A stretch of DNA of 64,000 nt from Tenacibaculum sp. 190524A05c (GTDB taxonomy: Bacteria; Bacteroidota; Bacteroidia; Flavobacteriales; Flavobacteriaceae): assembly GCF_964036595.1 (NCBI RefSeq), contig NZ_OZ038523.1, positions 2,176,501 to 2,240,500 of the forward strand, given 5' to 3'. Positions within the stretch are counted from its first letter, which is position 1. Each line of letters opens with the position of its first letter. The notes under the pieces are model-generated. The model was given only the letters and a program-made list of their open reading frames with translations, was not told where the DNA came from and ran no database searches. Both the position numbers and the translations under genes were made by a program. Shown here piece after piece: positions 17,983 through 26,918 of this stretch.

Positions 17983-19023
17983 CTATGGTTGCAAACTTAT
18001 TTCCCCACGTAGTGGTTTTTCAAAATAATATTTAAAATCTTCCTTTGATAAATCCTCTCCCAATAGGTACATCATTTTAGCAACAGCCGTTTCTGTAGTG
18101 ATATCTTTACCATCAATAATACCTATTCGTTTTAAATCTGTACTAGTTTCATAAAGACCTAAAATTACACTACCTCCTGTACATTGAGTAACATTTACAA
18201 TCTTTACTCCTTTTGCTATAACTTCCTCTAATAAATCAATAAACCAAGGTTCTGTTGGTGCATTCCCTGATCCATATGTTTCTAGCACAACTCCTTTTAA
18301 ATTTTCGATATTCAAAATTGTTTCAACAACTATTGGAGTTATTCCTGGGAACAATTTTAAAACTACAATATCGTCTATAAGATTCTTTCTAAATATAAGT
18401 TTCTCATCCGACTTTTCATTTTTAAAAAGTAAATGATTATTAAAGTGTAAATGCACTCCACTTTCAGCTAACGGTGGATAGTTCATTGAAGCAAAGGCTT
18501 CAAATTGTTCCGCATTGATTTTAGTTGTTCTATTCGCGCGATACAACTTGTATTCAAAATACAAACCTACTTCCTTTATGATAGGTTCATTATTTTCTCT
18601 AGCACAAGCAATTTCAATTGAAGTAATTAAATTCTCTTTTGCATCCGTTCGTAAATCACCAATTGGTAATTGAGATCCCGTGAAAATTACAGGCTTTTGC
18701 AGGTTTTCAAACATAAAACTAATCGCAGATGATGTATATGACATTGTATCTGAACCTGTAAGCACAACAAAGCCGTCATAATCATTATAATTGGCTTCAA
18801 TGATTTCCGCTATTTTAACATAGTATTTCCTATTCATATTAGAAGAGTCAATAGGTTCTTCAAAAGAAATAGTAGAAATCTCACAATTCAAATGTTGTAA
18901 TTCCGGAATCTTATTTTGTATTTGATTGAAATCAAAAGCACGTAATGCTCCTGTATTATAATCTTTGATCATACCGATAGTTCCTCCGGTATAAACTAGT
19001 AATATCTTTGGTTTGTTTGCCAT
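17983..19023 (-). CDS. ansA: Type I (cytoplasmic) L-asparaginase
   Basis: 346 aa, no signal peptide. 'LVYTGGTIGMI' carries the first catalytic Thr (TGGTIG, about 12-17). The second active-site stretch reads 'VLTGSDTMSYTSSAISF', with Ser where the classical motif has Thr (GTD becomes GSD). The Asp is retained. 'FTGSQLPIG' and 'LETYGSGNAP' complete the family pattern. It hydrolyses asparagine to aspartate. It is monocistronic; 226 bp of noncoding DNA separates its 3' end from exbB. Confidence 0.92.
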   Translation of the reverse strand: MANKPKILLVYTGGTIGMIKDYNTGALRAFDFNQIQNKIPELQHLNCEISTISFEEPIDSSNMNRKYYVKIAEIIEANYNDYDGFVVLTGSDTMSYTSSAISFMFENLQKPVIFTGSQLPIGDLRTDAKENLITSIEIACARENNEPIIKEVGLYFEYKLYRANRTTKINAEQFEAFASMNYPPLAESGVHLHFNNHLLFKNEKSDEKLIFRKNLIDDIVVLKLFPGITPIVVETILNIENLKGVVLETYGSGNAPTEPWFIDLLEEVIAKGVKIVNVTQCTGGSVILGLYETSTDLKRIGIIDGKDITTETAVAKMMYLLGEDLSKEDFKYYFEKPLRGEISLQP

Positions 19024-19117
19024 TTTGTCAACTTTAACCTCTATTTTTTAAAATGGAATAATTTATGTTGTAAATTTATCAAAGAAAACAATATTTGAAA
19101 ATTAATTAGAAACGATT

Positions 19118-19816
19118 ATGATAGGATTTTATATTCTTATTGGTATTATAAGTTTAATAAGCTCAGCTGTAAGTAATACCTTAAAAAGAAAATTCAAAAA
19201 ATACTCAAGAGTTCATTTAAGAAATGGCATGAGCGGAGCTGAAATCGCTGAGAAAATGCTTGCAGATCATGGAATTTATGATGTAAAAGTTATTTCTACA
19301 CCCGGAATGCTAACTGATCATTATAATCCACAAAATAAAACTGTGAATTTAAGTGAAGGTGTTTATAACCAAAGAAACGCCGCTGCAGCTGCTGTAGCAG
19401 CTCATGAAGTTGGGCATGCTGTTCAACACGCACAAGCTTACGAATGGTTGCAAATGAGATCTAAACTAGTACCAATGGTAAGTATTACATCAAGATTTTC
19501 ACAATGGATGATTTTTGGTGGAATTGCATTTGGTGCAGCTTCTGGAAATACAGGAATAGGATTTTATATAGCAATTGCTGGTTTGATTTTTATGGCTTTA
19601 GGAACGTTATTCAGTTTTGTTACGCTTCCTGTTGAATATGATGCAAGTAATAGAGCTTTAGCTTGGCTTGAAAATAAAAACATGGTTACACGTGAAGAAT
19701 TAGCTGGATCTAAAGACGCTTTGAAATGGGCAGCAAGAACATATTTAGTTGCAGCTCTAGGTTCCTTAGCAATGTTAGCGTATTGGGCTCTTCAAATTTT
19801 AGGTAGTAGAGACTAA
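19118..19816 (+). CDS. Membrane zinc metallopeptidase (YugP/Zn_peptidase_2 family)
   Basis: 232 aa. N-terminal TM (about 2-20), then the zinc-binding HEVGH motif at about 96-100, two further TMs near 125-165, the conserved 'LPVEYDASNRA' that supplies a probable third ligand, and a last TM. This matches the neutral zinc metallopeptidase family (PF04298-type). Substrates are unknown. Single-gene unit with a strong terminator at 19840-19865. Confidence 0.9.
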   Translation: MIGFYILIGIISLISSAVSNTLKRKFKKYSRVHLRNGMSGAEIAEKMLADHGIYDVKVISTPGMLTDHYNPQNKTVNLSEGVYNQRNAAAAAVAAHEVGHAVQHAQAYEWLQMRSKLVPMVSITSRFSQWMIFGGIAFGAASGNTGIGFYIAIAGLIFMALGTLFSFVTLPVEYDASNRALAWLENKNMVTREELAGSKDALKWAARTYLVAALGSLAMLAYWALQILGSRD

Positions 19817-19839
19817 AATTTTTAACATAACAATTAAAT

Positions 19840-19865
19840 AAAGGCTTCCTTTTTTGGAAGCCTTT
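19840..19865 (+). terminator. Intrinsic terminator after the zinc peptidase
   Basis: AAAGGCTTCC (19840-19849) pairs with GGAAGCCTTT (19856-19865) around six T residues, then GTTATTTTT. Confidence 0.9.
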
Positions 19866-19909
19866 GTTATTTTTAAAAATAGCTTACGTCTAACTGTAAA
19901 ATTTACACC

Positions 19910-20419
19910 ATGAAAAAAGCGACTTTTATTCTTCTTCTAACTGCCTTTACGACTATCAATAGTTACAGCCAACAAATGACTCCGACAAAACTTGGAGAAA
20001 TGTTAGAAGCAATAAGTGATAGCATTATCAGTACTAAAACACAATGGAGATTTATTATAAAAAACACTCCTTTTATTACTATTGCCGACTCAACCCACAA
20101 TAGAATGAGAATTATGTCTCCAATTGCAGATAGCAATAAACTTAATGAAGAATTAAAAACAGCCTCTCTTATGGCTAACTTTCATACAGCTCTAGATGTT
20201 AAATATGCAATTTCAGACAATGTGCTTTGGTCAGTTTACATTCATCCTTTAAAAGAGTTAACTGAGGATCAACTTCTCGACGCTGTAAGTCAGGTGTATT
20301 ACGCGAAAGTTAATTTTGGAACTACATTTTCTAGTACATCTTTAGTTTTTCCCGGTAAAAAACCTAAGAGAAAGGAAGAACAACCAAAAAAATCTAAACA
20401 GCTAATAGATAAGATGTAG
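19910..20419 (+). CDS. Secreted protein, possible YbjN/secretion-chaperone-like fold
   Basis: 169 aa. Signal peptide 1-20 ending 'NSYSQ'. The mature region has an alternating helix/strand pattern with 'RMRIMSPIADSNKLNEE' and 'LWSVYIHPLKELTEDQL', which is reminiscent of YbjN/type-III-chaperone-like domains. The C-terminus is a Lys-rich tail. The fold assignment is tentative and the function unknown. It is probably periplasmic. It precedes the outer-membrane barrel operon by about 100 nt. Confidence 0.65.
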   Translation: MKKATFILLLTAFTTINSYSQQMTPTKLGEMLEAISDSIISTKTQWRFIIKNTPFITIADSTHNRMRIMSPIADSNKLNEELKTASLMANFHTALDVKYAISDNVLWSVYIHPLKELTEDQLLDAVSQVYYAKVNFGTTFSSTSLVFPGKKPKRKEEQPKKSKQLIDKM

Positions 20420-20492
20420 TTTGGAAAAACCAGTTCGACCGAAATTTAACCCGTTTTGTCGGTTTTCTATTTTTTAAGGCCTGTAACAAATA

Positions 20493-20500
20493 TAGATTTG
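20493..20500 (+). promoter_or_regulatory. -7 element upstream of the outer-membrane barrel operon
   Basis: TAGATTTG matches TAnnTTTG 16 nt before the ATG at 20517. No clear -33 box. Confidence 0.4.
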
Positions 20501-20516
20501 TCTTGTCTTTAGAAAA

Positions 20517-22901
20517 ATGAAAATCAATATGAAAACAAACTTTACCAAGTCGCTTCTACTATTTTTACTAACATTATCAATAGGACAAATAGCCGCGCAA
20601 CATTCTATTGCTGGAAAAATTACTGATGCTCAAAAACAACCTTTACCATTTGCGAATGTTATTTTATTGAGCGAAAAAGAAAACTCAACTCCTAAAGGTG
20701 TCGTATCTGATGATAATGGAAATTTCCGATTCGAAAATATTTCCGAAGGAAAATATAGTATCGAAATTTCTATGCTAGGATTCAAAACCAAAACCTCTGA
20801 GAAATTTCAATTAACAGCGAACAAAACCATAGATTTTACTTTAAAAGAAGAAAATGAATCTTTAGATGAAGTTGTCATTCAAAGTAAACGACCAGTTATT
20901 CGTCAGACTGCCGAGAAATTGGTTGTAGACTTAGAAAATTCTGAAATGTTAAATAGCAGTTTACAAGATGTTGTAAAACGTGTTCCTGGTGTTATTGTTA
21001 CTAATAACGGAATCAATTTCGCTGGAAGATCTGATATCAGAATATTAATCAATGGAAAAACCACTGATTACATGGATATGGATACGTTGTTACAAGATTT
21101 ACCTGCTGATAATATTGCTAAGGTGGAATTAATTGAACAACCCGGAGCAGAATTTGACGCAGAAGGATCTGGACCAATAATCAATATCATATTAAAGAAA
21201 AATGTAAAACTAGGAACTCATGGTAATGTTGGTGCATGGATTGGTGAAGATGAAGGAATTGAATATGGAACGAATGCCTCAATAGCAAGTTATAAAAACA
21301 AATTAAACTGGCAGTTAAATTCTGGCTATTCTGCTCCAACGTGGAGAGATGATTTATTCATAAAGAGAACTGTAGGAACTACTGTATATGATCAGGCTAC
21401 AATTGAACCTTACGACCCGAAGCGTATCTGGATTGGTGGAAGTATCGATTATTACATTAATGACAAAAATACAATCGGACTTGGAACTCGTTATAACAAT
21501 ACAACGTCAGATAGAATTTCAAAGAGTAATACAGATATTACAACTCCTACCACATTAGAACGTTTTGTAACTGAGAATACTTTTGATAGAGATAGAAATA
21601 CATTCAGTTTTAACCCATACTACGAATACAAATCTGAGACTGACAAATTACTTGTTGATTTTAATTATATCGACTTTAAAAACGAGAACACCAATGATAT
21701 TTATGCAGTGACTGGAAATACAGTTCCTTTTACGAATCAACGATATTTACAAGATGGAAAATACACCATTAACACTTATAGAATTGATTACGTTAAATCA
21801 TTTACGGATGAATTTAAATTAAGTGTAGGAACTAAATATTCAGATGTAGATACTGATAGCGACTTGAAACTATTTACTCAAAATAATACTGGAGGTTTTG
21901 ATTTCCAAGCTGCAGATAGTAATCGATTTTTAATTGATGAAAATATCTTTGCAGTATACTCTAAAGTAAATGCTTCTTTTGGAGACTGGTCTCTTTCTGG
22001 AGGATTACGATATGAAAATAGTGATACTAAAGGAACTTCTACTAATACAAATACTACAAGAACAAGAATAATTTCTGAGTTGTTCCCAAGTGCATCTGTA
22101 AGTAGAAAATTAACAGAACAATTAGGTGTTAATGTAGCTTACAGTTATAGAATTAGAAGACCAAATTATAATAGCTTAAATTCATTTGTAACTGTTTATG
22201 ATCCGTTAACTTCAGAAGTTGGAAACCCAAATTTAAAACCTGCTTTCACAAATAATTATCAATTCAATTTAACTTTTGATAATCAACCTTTCTTTACAGT
22301 GGCGTATAGTGAAACTAGAGATAATTTATTTCTATTCATTGCACAGGATGATGCAACCGCACAAATCTCTAGAACAACTATTAACCTAGAAGATCGTAAA
22401 AACTGGAACTTTAGATTATTCGGACCATTAGATTTTATTCCAGGTGTAGAAGGTTTCACAGGTTTTATTGTTGATTACAACAAATTTGCTTCAACAGAAT
22501 TGGTTCCTAACTTATTATTAGAAAAATGGAATTACGGTTGGTACACACAAGCGAGTTACAAATTACCTTGGGATGTAAATGCAGAAATGTCGAGCTACTT
22601 TGGTTCGGGTGCCTTAGAAGGTCAAATTAATGTAGGATGGATTGGAAACTTAAGTTTTTCTTTCGGAAAGAAATTTATGGACGACCGATTAAAAGTGAAT
22701 CTTGGAATAAACAAAGTATTAGACAGAGGATTTGTAGGACGTGTAAACTATGATAATATTAATGCTAATATTGAAAGTAACGGATCTAGACAAAATGTTC
22801 AATTAAGATTCACCTATAGTTTTGGTTCTAAATTCGGTAAGAAAAAGAATAAGAGAAACGCTTCTAATGACGAACAAAACAGAATCGATGACAATGACTA
22901 A
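20517..22901 (+). CDS. Outer-membrane beta-barrel protein with carboxypeptidase-regulatory and plug domains
   Basis: 794 aa (an in-frame ATG at 20529 is an equally good start). Signal peptide to about residue 27, then a CarboxypepD_reg-like domain ('SIAGKITDAQKQPLPFANV'), a plug-like segment ('VVKRVPGVIVTNNGINFAG', 'VELIEQPGAEFDAEGSGPII'), and a barrel from about 230 on, of the OMP_b-brl_3 type. The tail is charged. It resembles TonB-dependent receptors lacking an obvious TonB box, and the ligand is unknown. It leads an operon of five genes that ends in a LytS/LytTR pair. Confidence 0.88.
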   Translation: MKINMKTNFTKSLLLFLLTLSIGQIAAQHSIAGKITDAQKQPLPFANVILLSEKENSTPKGVVSDDNGNFRFENISEGKYSIEISMLGFKTKTSEKFQLTANKTIDFTLKEENESLDEVVIQSKRPVIRQTAEKLVVDLENSEMLNSSLQDVVKRVPGVIVTNNGINFAGRSDIRILINGKTTDYMDMDTLLQDLPADNIAKVELIEQPGAEFDAEGSGPIINIILKKNVKLGTHGNVGAWIGEDEGIEYGTNASIASYKNKLNWQLNSGYSAPTWRDDLFIKRTVGTTVYDQATIEPYDPKRIWIGGSIDYYINDKNTIGLGTRYNNTTSDRISKSNTDITTPTTLERFVTENTFDRDRNTFSFNPYYEYKSETDKLLVDFNYIDFKNENTNDIYAVTGNTVPFTNQRYLQDGKYTINTYRIDYVKSFTDEFKLSVGTKYSDVDTDSDLKLFTQNNTGGFDFQAADSNRFLIDENIFAVYSKVNASFGDWSLSGGLRYENSDTKGTSTNTNTTRTRIISELFPSASVSRKLTEQLGVNVAYSYRIRRPNYNSLNSFVTVYDPLTSEVGNPNLKPAFTNNYQFNLTFDNQPFFTVAYSETRDNLFLFIAQDDATAQISRTTINLEDRKNWNFRLFGPLDFIPGVEGFTGFIVDYNKFASTELVPNLLLEKWNYGWYTQASYKLPWDVNAEMSSYFGSGALEGQINVGWIGNLSFSFGKKFMDDRLKVNLGINKVLDRGFVGRVNYDNINANIESNGSRQNVQLRFTYSFGSKFGKKKNKRNASNDEQNRIDDND

Positions 22902-23463
22902 ATCTGTATCTCAAATAAACTATAAACCTTTATTTGTAATTGGGCTTCTTTTTGAAGCCCTTGGTCAAATTTTACTAGCTCAAGGAATTGAATTTGTATA
23001 TGCATTACGACCTATAGACTTTGCACATTGGAGTTTATTAATTGGAGTGGCTTTATTAATTCCACAGTTAGGTCAATTTCCTAAGAGTATTTTTTCCTTT
23101 ATTGGAGTTCCAATTCTAATGATTGGTATTGTATGTATTATAGGAATGTGTGTTTTAGATTTCATTTGGTGGAGTCAATCTACTCAAGAAATTCGAAACG
23201 AATTTGCCGGCCATTTATCACAATTTCCAGTCATATGGAAACCATTTATTAAAATTGGACCTAATTTTCTGAATATAGGTTTGCTATTGTTAGCCCTTAA
23301 CTATCTCAAAGAACACAAAATTGGGGTTTATTTAATTATACTTGCTACATTACTTGTATATTTTGGAAATTTTATTCCTTCTAAACTCATTTACGTTTAT
23401 CTATTAACAGCATTAGGTTATGCTCTAATTTTTATTAAAAACCCAACAAAAACGACATCTTAA
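22894..23463 (+). CDS. Hypothetical multi-pass membrane protein
   Basis: 189 aa from the ATG at 22894, which overlaps the end of the barrel gene by 8 nt; ATG 22888 is the alternative. About five TMs. 'LFVIGLLFEALGQILLAQG' opens the protein and a 'DFIWWSQST' motif lies mid-protein. No family recognised. Overlapping starts point to translational coupling with the barrel gene and the downstream CPBP protease. Confidence 0.75.
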   Translation: MTKSVSQINYKPLFVIGLLFEALGQILLAQGIEFVYALRPIDFAHWSLLIGVALLIPQLGQFPKSIFSFIGVPILMIGIVCIIGMCVLDFIWWSQSTQEIRNEFAGHLSQFPVIWKPFIKIGPNFLNIGLLLLALNYLKEHKIGVYLIILATLLVYFGNFIPSKLIYVYLLTALGYALIFIKNPTKTTS

Positions 23464-23479
23464 TACTTTAAAAATTACT

Positions 23480-24277
23480 ATGAAAAAAGATAATATTCCA
23501 TTAAAAATCGCATTATTCTTTCTATTCTTTTTGGTCTTACTAATTGCCAATCAAATTGTAAAGAACATTCTAATAGATGAAGAAATTACCAACTATAATA
23601 TTCACTTATTAATTGGAATAGGAAGTAATATCATATTGTCTTTAGTTTCTTTATACTTTATTAAAAAGAATGAATTATTACAATTGAGTGGACTACATAC
23701 GTTCAAAGCTGAAAAAGTACATCTACTACTTTTCCCTTTAGTATTTCTTGTAGGGATCAATTTAGTATTCGGTGGAGATATTCCAGAATTTACGCCGTTA
23801 CAATTAATTGTACTGGCCACATATTGTTTGAGCATTGGATTTTCGGAAGAATTCAGCATTAGAGGAGTATTATTACCATTATTAATTAAACATGGTGGTG
23901 GAACTAAAAAATCAATCACACGAGCAATTTTTATATCATCATTAATTTTCGGTTTGCTTCATCTTATTAAGTTTGACAAAGGTCTTTATGGAGAAATCTC
24001 TCAAGTATTCTTTGCCACGTTCATAGGTGTATTATTTGGAGCGCTTTTAATTGCGACAAAAAGTATTTATCCCTTAATTATAATTCATGCTTTAATTGAT
24101 TTTGCTGCAAAAATAGATAGTATTGGTGTTCCTTTTGAGAAAACGATTGCAAGTGAAACTGATATTACTGGTGCTATTTTTCTAATTATCCTTACATTAC
24201 CTTGTTTATTATTTGGAATGTATATCATTAGGAAACATATTCCAGAAAAAATTCAACTGAATGAATACCAAGCTTAA
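23480..24277 (+). CDS. CPBP-family intramembrane glutamic endopeptidase
   Basis: 265 aa, about eight TMs. The CPBP/Abi motif EExxxR is present ('FSEEFSIRGVLLPLL', about 133-147), followed by 'IFGLLHLIKF' with the conserved His and a later 'IIHALIDFAAK' supplying His/Asp. Eukaryotic relatives (Rce1) cut CAAX proteins; bacterial roles include protein maturation and bacteriocin immunity. It begins 16 nt after the preceding gene, and its 3' end overlaps the histidine kinase by 17 nt. Confidence 0.9.
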   Translation: MKKDNIPLKIALFFLFFLVLLIANQIVKNILIDEEITNYNIHLLIGIGSNIILSLVSLYFIKKNELLQLSGLHTFKAEKVHLLLFPLVFLVGINLVFGGDIPEFTPLQLIVLATYCLSIGFSEEFSIRGVLLPLLIKHGGGTKKSITRAIFISSLIFGLLHLIKFDKGLYGEISQVFFATFIGVLFGALLIATKSIYPLIIIHALIDFAAKIDSIGVPFEKTIASETDITGAIFLIILTLPCLLFGMYIIRKHIPEKIQLNEYQA

Positions 24278-25265
24278 CAAATCTGATTGGATAATTTTAT
24301 CAATCATATTCGGTGTAACTGTTCTCCTAAATGGGGTGGATTACTACAGAGAAGGAAATGAATTGATAGAATATCTTATAGATTTTCCTAGTACAACAAT
24401 TATATCTATAATTATAATACTTGCCTTTATCCAAATATTGGTTCCTAAACTACTTACTAAAAAGAAACAGTACTTAAAGTTTTTTATCATTGCTGTTTTA
24501 TTATTAACTGTATTTGGAACCTTAGATAAATTAATTGGTCGGTTTACTGCTGGAAAAGACTTATCGGGTATAAAAAGCGTTTGGTTATTACTTCAAAGCG
24601 GATTGTATAACGCTACTGACATGGTAGGTTTTCCGTTAGGAATCTTGTTAATGAAAAAGTTCTATGAAGGTCAATCTCAATTTTTAGAAATGGAGAAACA
24701 ACAAAAAGAAAACGAATTAAAACTATTACGTTCACAAATTGATCCTCATTTCTTATTTAACAACTTGAATACTTTAGATAGTTTAATTGATTCTGACACT
24801 GAAAAAGCGAAAGAATACATCAACCGTTTATCGCTGATTTATCGATATCTTATAAAAACAAAGGATTCTGAAGTCATGGAATTGGTTGAAGAGTTACAGC
24901 TAGCGGAAAACTATATATTCCTTATCCAAACTCGTTTTGGAAATGATTATGTATTTGAGATAGAGAAAAACGAAACCATAGAAGATAAATACATACCAAC
25001 TGGAGCTTTACAAACGCTCCTTGAAAATGTTGTAAAACACAATAAACCTGATACATCATCAATTAAAACGAAGATTATAATTGAGAAAAACAGATTGAAA
25101 ATCATTAATTCAAAATCTACGTTAAAAAGTAAAAAAGAATCTTTTGGAACAGGTTTACAAAACTTAAAAACTCGTTATCAATTATTATCTGATCAAGTAA
25201 TCTCAATAATTAATACTGAAGATGAGTTTAAAGTATCAATCCCAATTATCAATTTAATTGAATAG
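24261..25265 (+). CDS. LytS-type sensor histidine kinase
   Basis: 334 aa. Four TMs (about 10-27, 45-65, 72-88, 118-132), then the His_kinase domain 'LLRSQIDPHFLFNNLNTLDS' with the phosphoacceptor His at about 163, and a HATPase domain ('ALQTLLENVVKHNK', 'GTGLQNLKTRYQLL'). It pairs with the LytTR regulator 3 nt downstream. Its 5' end overlaps the CPBP gene, so signal sensing is transcriptionally linked to the barrel and protease. Confidence 0.93.
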   Translation: MNTKLNKSDWIILSIIFGVTVLLNGVDYYREGNELIEYLIDFPSTTIISIIIILAFIQILVPKLLTKKKQYLKFFIIAVLLLTVFGTLDKLIGRFTAGKDLSGIKSVWLLLQSGLYNATDMVGFPLGILLMKKFYEGQSQFLEMEKQQKENELKLLRSQIDPHFLFNNLNTLDSLIDSDTEKAKEYINRLSLIYRYLIKTKDSEVMELVEELQLAENYIFLIQTRFGNDYVFEIEKNETIEDKYIPTGALQTLLENVVKHNKPDTSSIKTKIIIEKNRLKIINSKSTLKSKKESFGTGLQNLKTRYQLLSDQVISIINTEDEFKVSIPIINLIE

Positions 25266-25268
25266 GCT

Positions 25269-26033
25269 ATGAAAATACTGATTTTAGAGGATGAAATTCC
25301 AGCTTATCAAAAACTTGTCACTTATTTAACAGACTATTTAAAAAGTGAACCAGAACATGATTGGGCTCGAACTATAAAAGATGGAAAGCAATTTTTAGAT
25401 GACAACACCTATGATGTTATTCTATCAGACATTCAATTATTAGATGGTATATCTTTTGATTTATTTGATGAAGTTTCACTCAATACTCCAATTATTTTTT
25501 GTTCTGCTCACGATGAATATTTATTCAAAGCATTCCATACAAATGGTATTGCTTACATTTTAAAACCTTATACTAAAAAAGAGTTTAATGGTGCTTTAGA
25601 AAAATATCAATCTTTGTTCAGCAAAGGAGATTATGGCAATCTAAACACAGATGTAATTGTTGAACTAAAATCTGCTTTAAAAGAAGAAAATACCACATAT
25701 AAAAAACGATTTGTTATAAAGAAGAGCAAAGGAATTCAACTCTTAAATGTAAGTGACATTTCTTTAATTGAAGCTTCTGGTGATTTTTGTATTGCAACAG
25801 ATAAAGATGGAAAAAGACATACTATTTCTCAGAACTTAGGTAGTATTTCTAAACAATTAAATCCGAATAAATTCTTTAAGATCAATCGAAGTGAAATAAT
25901 AAACATCGATTATATTGTTACCATTGAAAGTCATTTTAAAAACAGATTGTTATTAACCATTACGGGATGTAAAGAAAAACCAATGACGAGTTCTTCTACA
26001 ACATCTGAATTTAGAAAATGGTTAGAACAATAA
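25269..26033 (+). CDS. LytTR-family response regulator
   Basis: 254 aa. Receiver domain with phosphoacceptor Asp54 ('ILSDIQLLDG') and the acidic pocket 'LEDEIPAY' at 6-13; the conserved Lys is in 'ILKPYTKKEF'. The C-terminal LytTR DNA-binding domain (about 150-250) contains 'FFKINRSEIINIDYI'. It ends the five-gene operon. Bidirectional terminator downstream. Confidence 0.93.
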   Translation: MKILILEDEIPAYQKLVTYLTDYLKSEPEHDWARTIKDGKQFLDDNTYDVILSDIQLLDGISFDLFDEVSLNTPIIFCSAHDEYLFKAFHTNGIAYILKPYTKKEFNGALEKYQSLFSKGDYGNLNTDVIVELKSALKEENTTYKKRFVIKKSKGIQLLNVSDISLIEASGDFCIATDKDGKRHTISQNLGSISKQLNPNKFFKINRSEIINIDYIVTIESHFKNRLLLTITGCKEKPMTSSSTTSEFRKWLEQ

Positions 26034-26051
26034 ATAATATTAAGCAAACAA

Positions 26052-26076
26052 AAAAGACTCGAAATTCGAGTCTTTT
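26052..26076. terminator. Bidirectional terminator between LytTR gene and Bax1-I gene
   Basis: AAAAGACTCGAA (26052-26063) is complementary to TTCGAGTCTTTT (26065-26076), leaving a small AT loop. A-rich and T-rich flanks serve the two convergent genes (stops at 26033 and 26107). Confidence 0.85.
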
Positions 26077-26106
26077 ATGATATATATAAACGTTTTTAAT
26101 TTCTTC

Positions 26107-26826
26107 TTAATCTCTATCTAAAAAGATCTGGATTACGTACCAGAATAATAACATTAGTGATGCAAATAAACCTAATGCTGCAGGTATATAATCTTCTGTA
26201 GTAAACTTATGTACTAGATTAGACGTTTGGTATAAAATAGATCCTCCAGCTAAAGCACACATTCCAACTGAAAACCATAATCCTAAGTTAAATCCGAATA
26301 ATGTTCCTGCTACAATTAATCCAATTGCAATAAAGAATCCTATCGTCATAGCTGATCTCAAAAAAGAGAAATCTTTCTTCGTAATTAATACAATTGATGA
26401 TAATCCTGCGAATAAAGTCAGTGTAACAATTCCTGCTTGCTGTAAAAGAGCCATTCCTTCTCTACCCATAAACTTAGTTACAATTGCAATTAACGGAACA
26501 AAAATAATTGCCTCAGCAAAAATATATCCCGCATAAGCCATGTACTGTAAGTTCTTATCAGTAGTTCTTAAAGCTGTACTCTCCGCATAATTCGTAATTA
26601 ACATAAAACCACCAAGTAATAATAACCACTTATAACCTTGAGTCATAGATAACATAAAGTTCACAAGTGCATCACTTTGAAGTAATAAAAATTCGAAAAT
26701 GATAAATAGTAAAACACCACCAGCTACGTGAGCATAAGTTTTCTTGTAAAACTCTACTCTTTCCGCCTCTGTTGATTGAGCAATCAATACTCGATCATTG
26801 TCAAATTGATTGAATGAATTTTCCAT
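26107..26826 (-). CDS. Bax inhibitor-1/YccA-family membrane protein
   Basis: 239 aa with seven TMs in the BI-1/YccA pattern. 'TEAERVEFYKKTYAHVAGGV' precedes the first TM, and the C-terminus ends near 'YVIQIFLDRD' with the family's acidic tail. Bacterial members include YccA (an FtsH modulator) and BsYetJ (a pH-sensitive calcium leak). No specific partner is visible. Separated from lepA by a terminator. Confidence 0.9.
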   Translation of the reverse strand: MENSFNQFDNDRVLIAQSTEAERVEFYKKTYAHVAGGVLLFIIFEFLLLQSDALVNFMLSMTQGYKWLLLLGGFMLITNYAESTALRTTDKNLQYMAYAGYIFAEAIIFVPLIAIVTKFMGREGMALLQQAGIVTLTLFAGLSSIVLITKKDFSFLRSAMTIGFFIAIGLIVAGTLFGFNLGLWFSVGMCALAGGSILYQTSNLVHKFTTEDYIPAALGLFASLMLLFWYVIQIFLDRD

Positions 26827-26882
26827 ATAATTTTTTTAATTGATTTTTGAATTGTAAAAATAGAATTAATTTTTAAATAAAA

Positions 26883-26909
26883 AACCCTAACAACTGCTGT
26901 GCTAGGGTT
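26883..26909 (-). terminator. Intrinsic terminator after lepA
   Basis: AACCCTA (26883-26889) pairs with TAGGGTT (26903-26909). Read on the minus strand, the hairpin is followed by TTTTTTATTT. Located just after the lepA stop. Confidence 0.8.
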
Positions 26910-26918
26910 AAATATATC

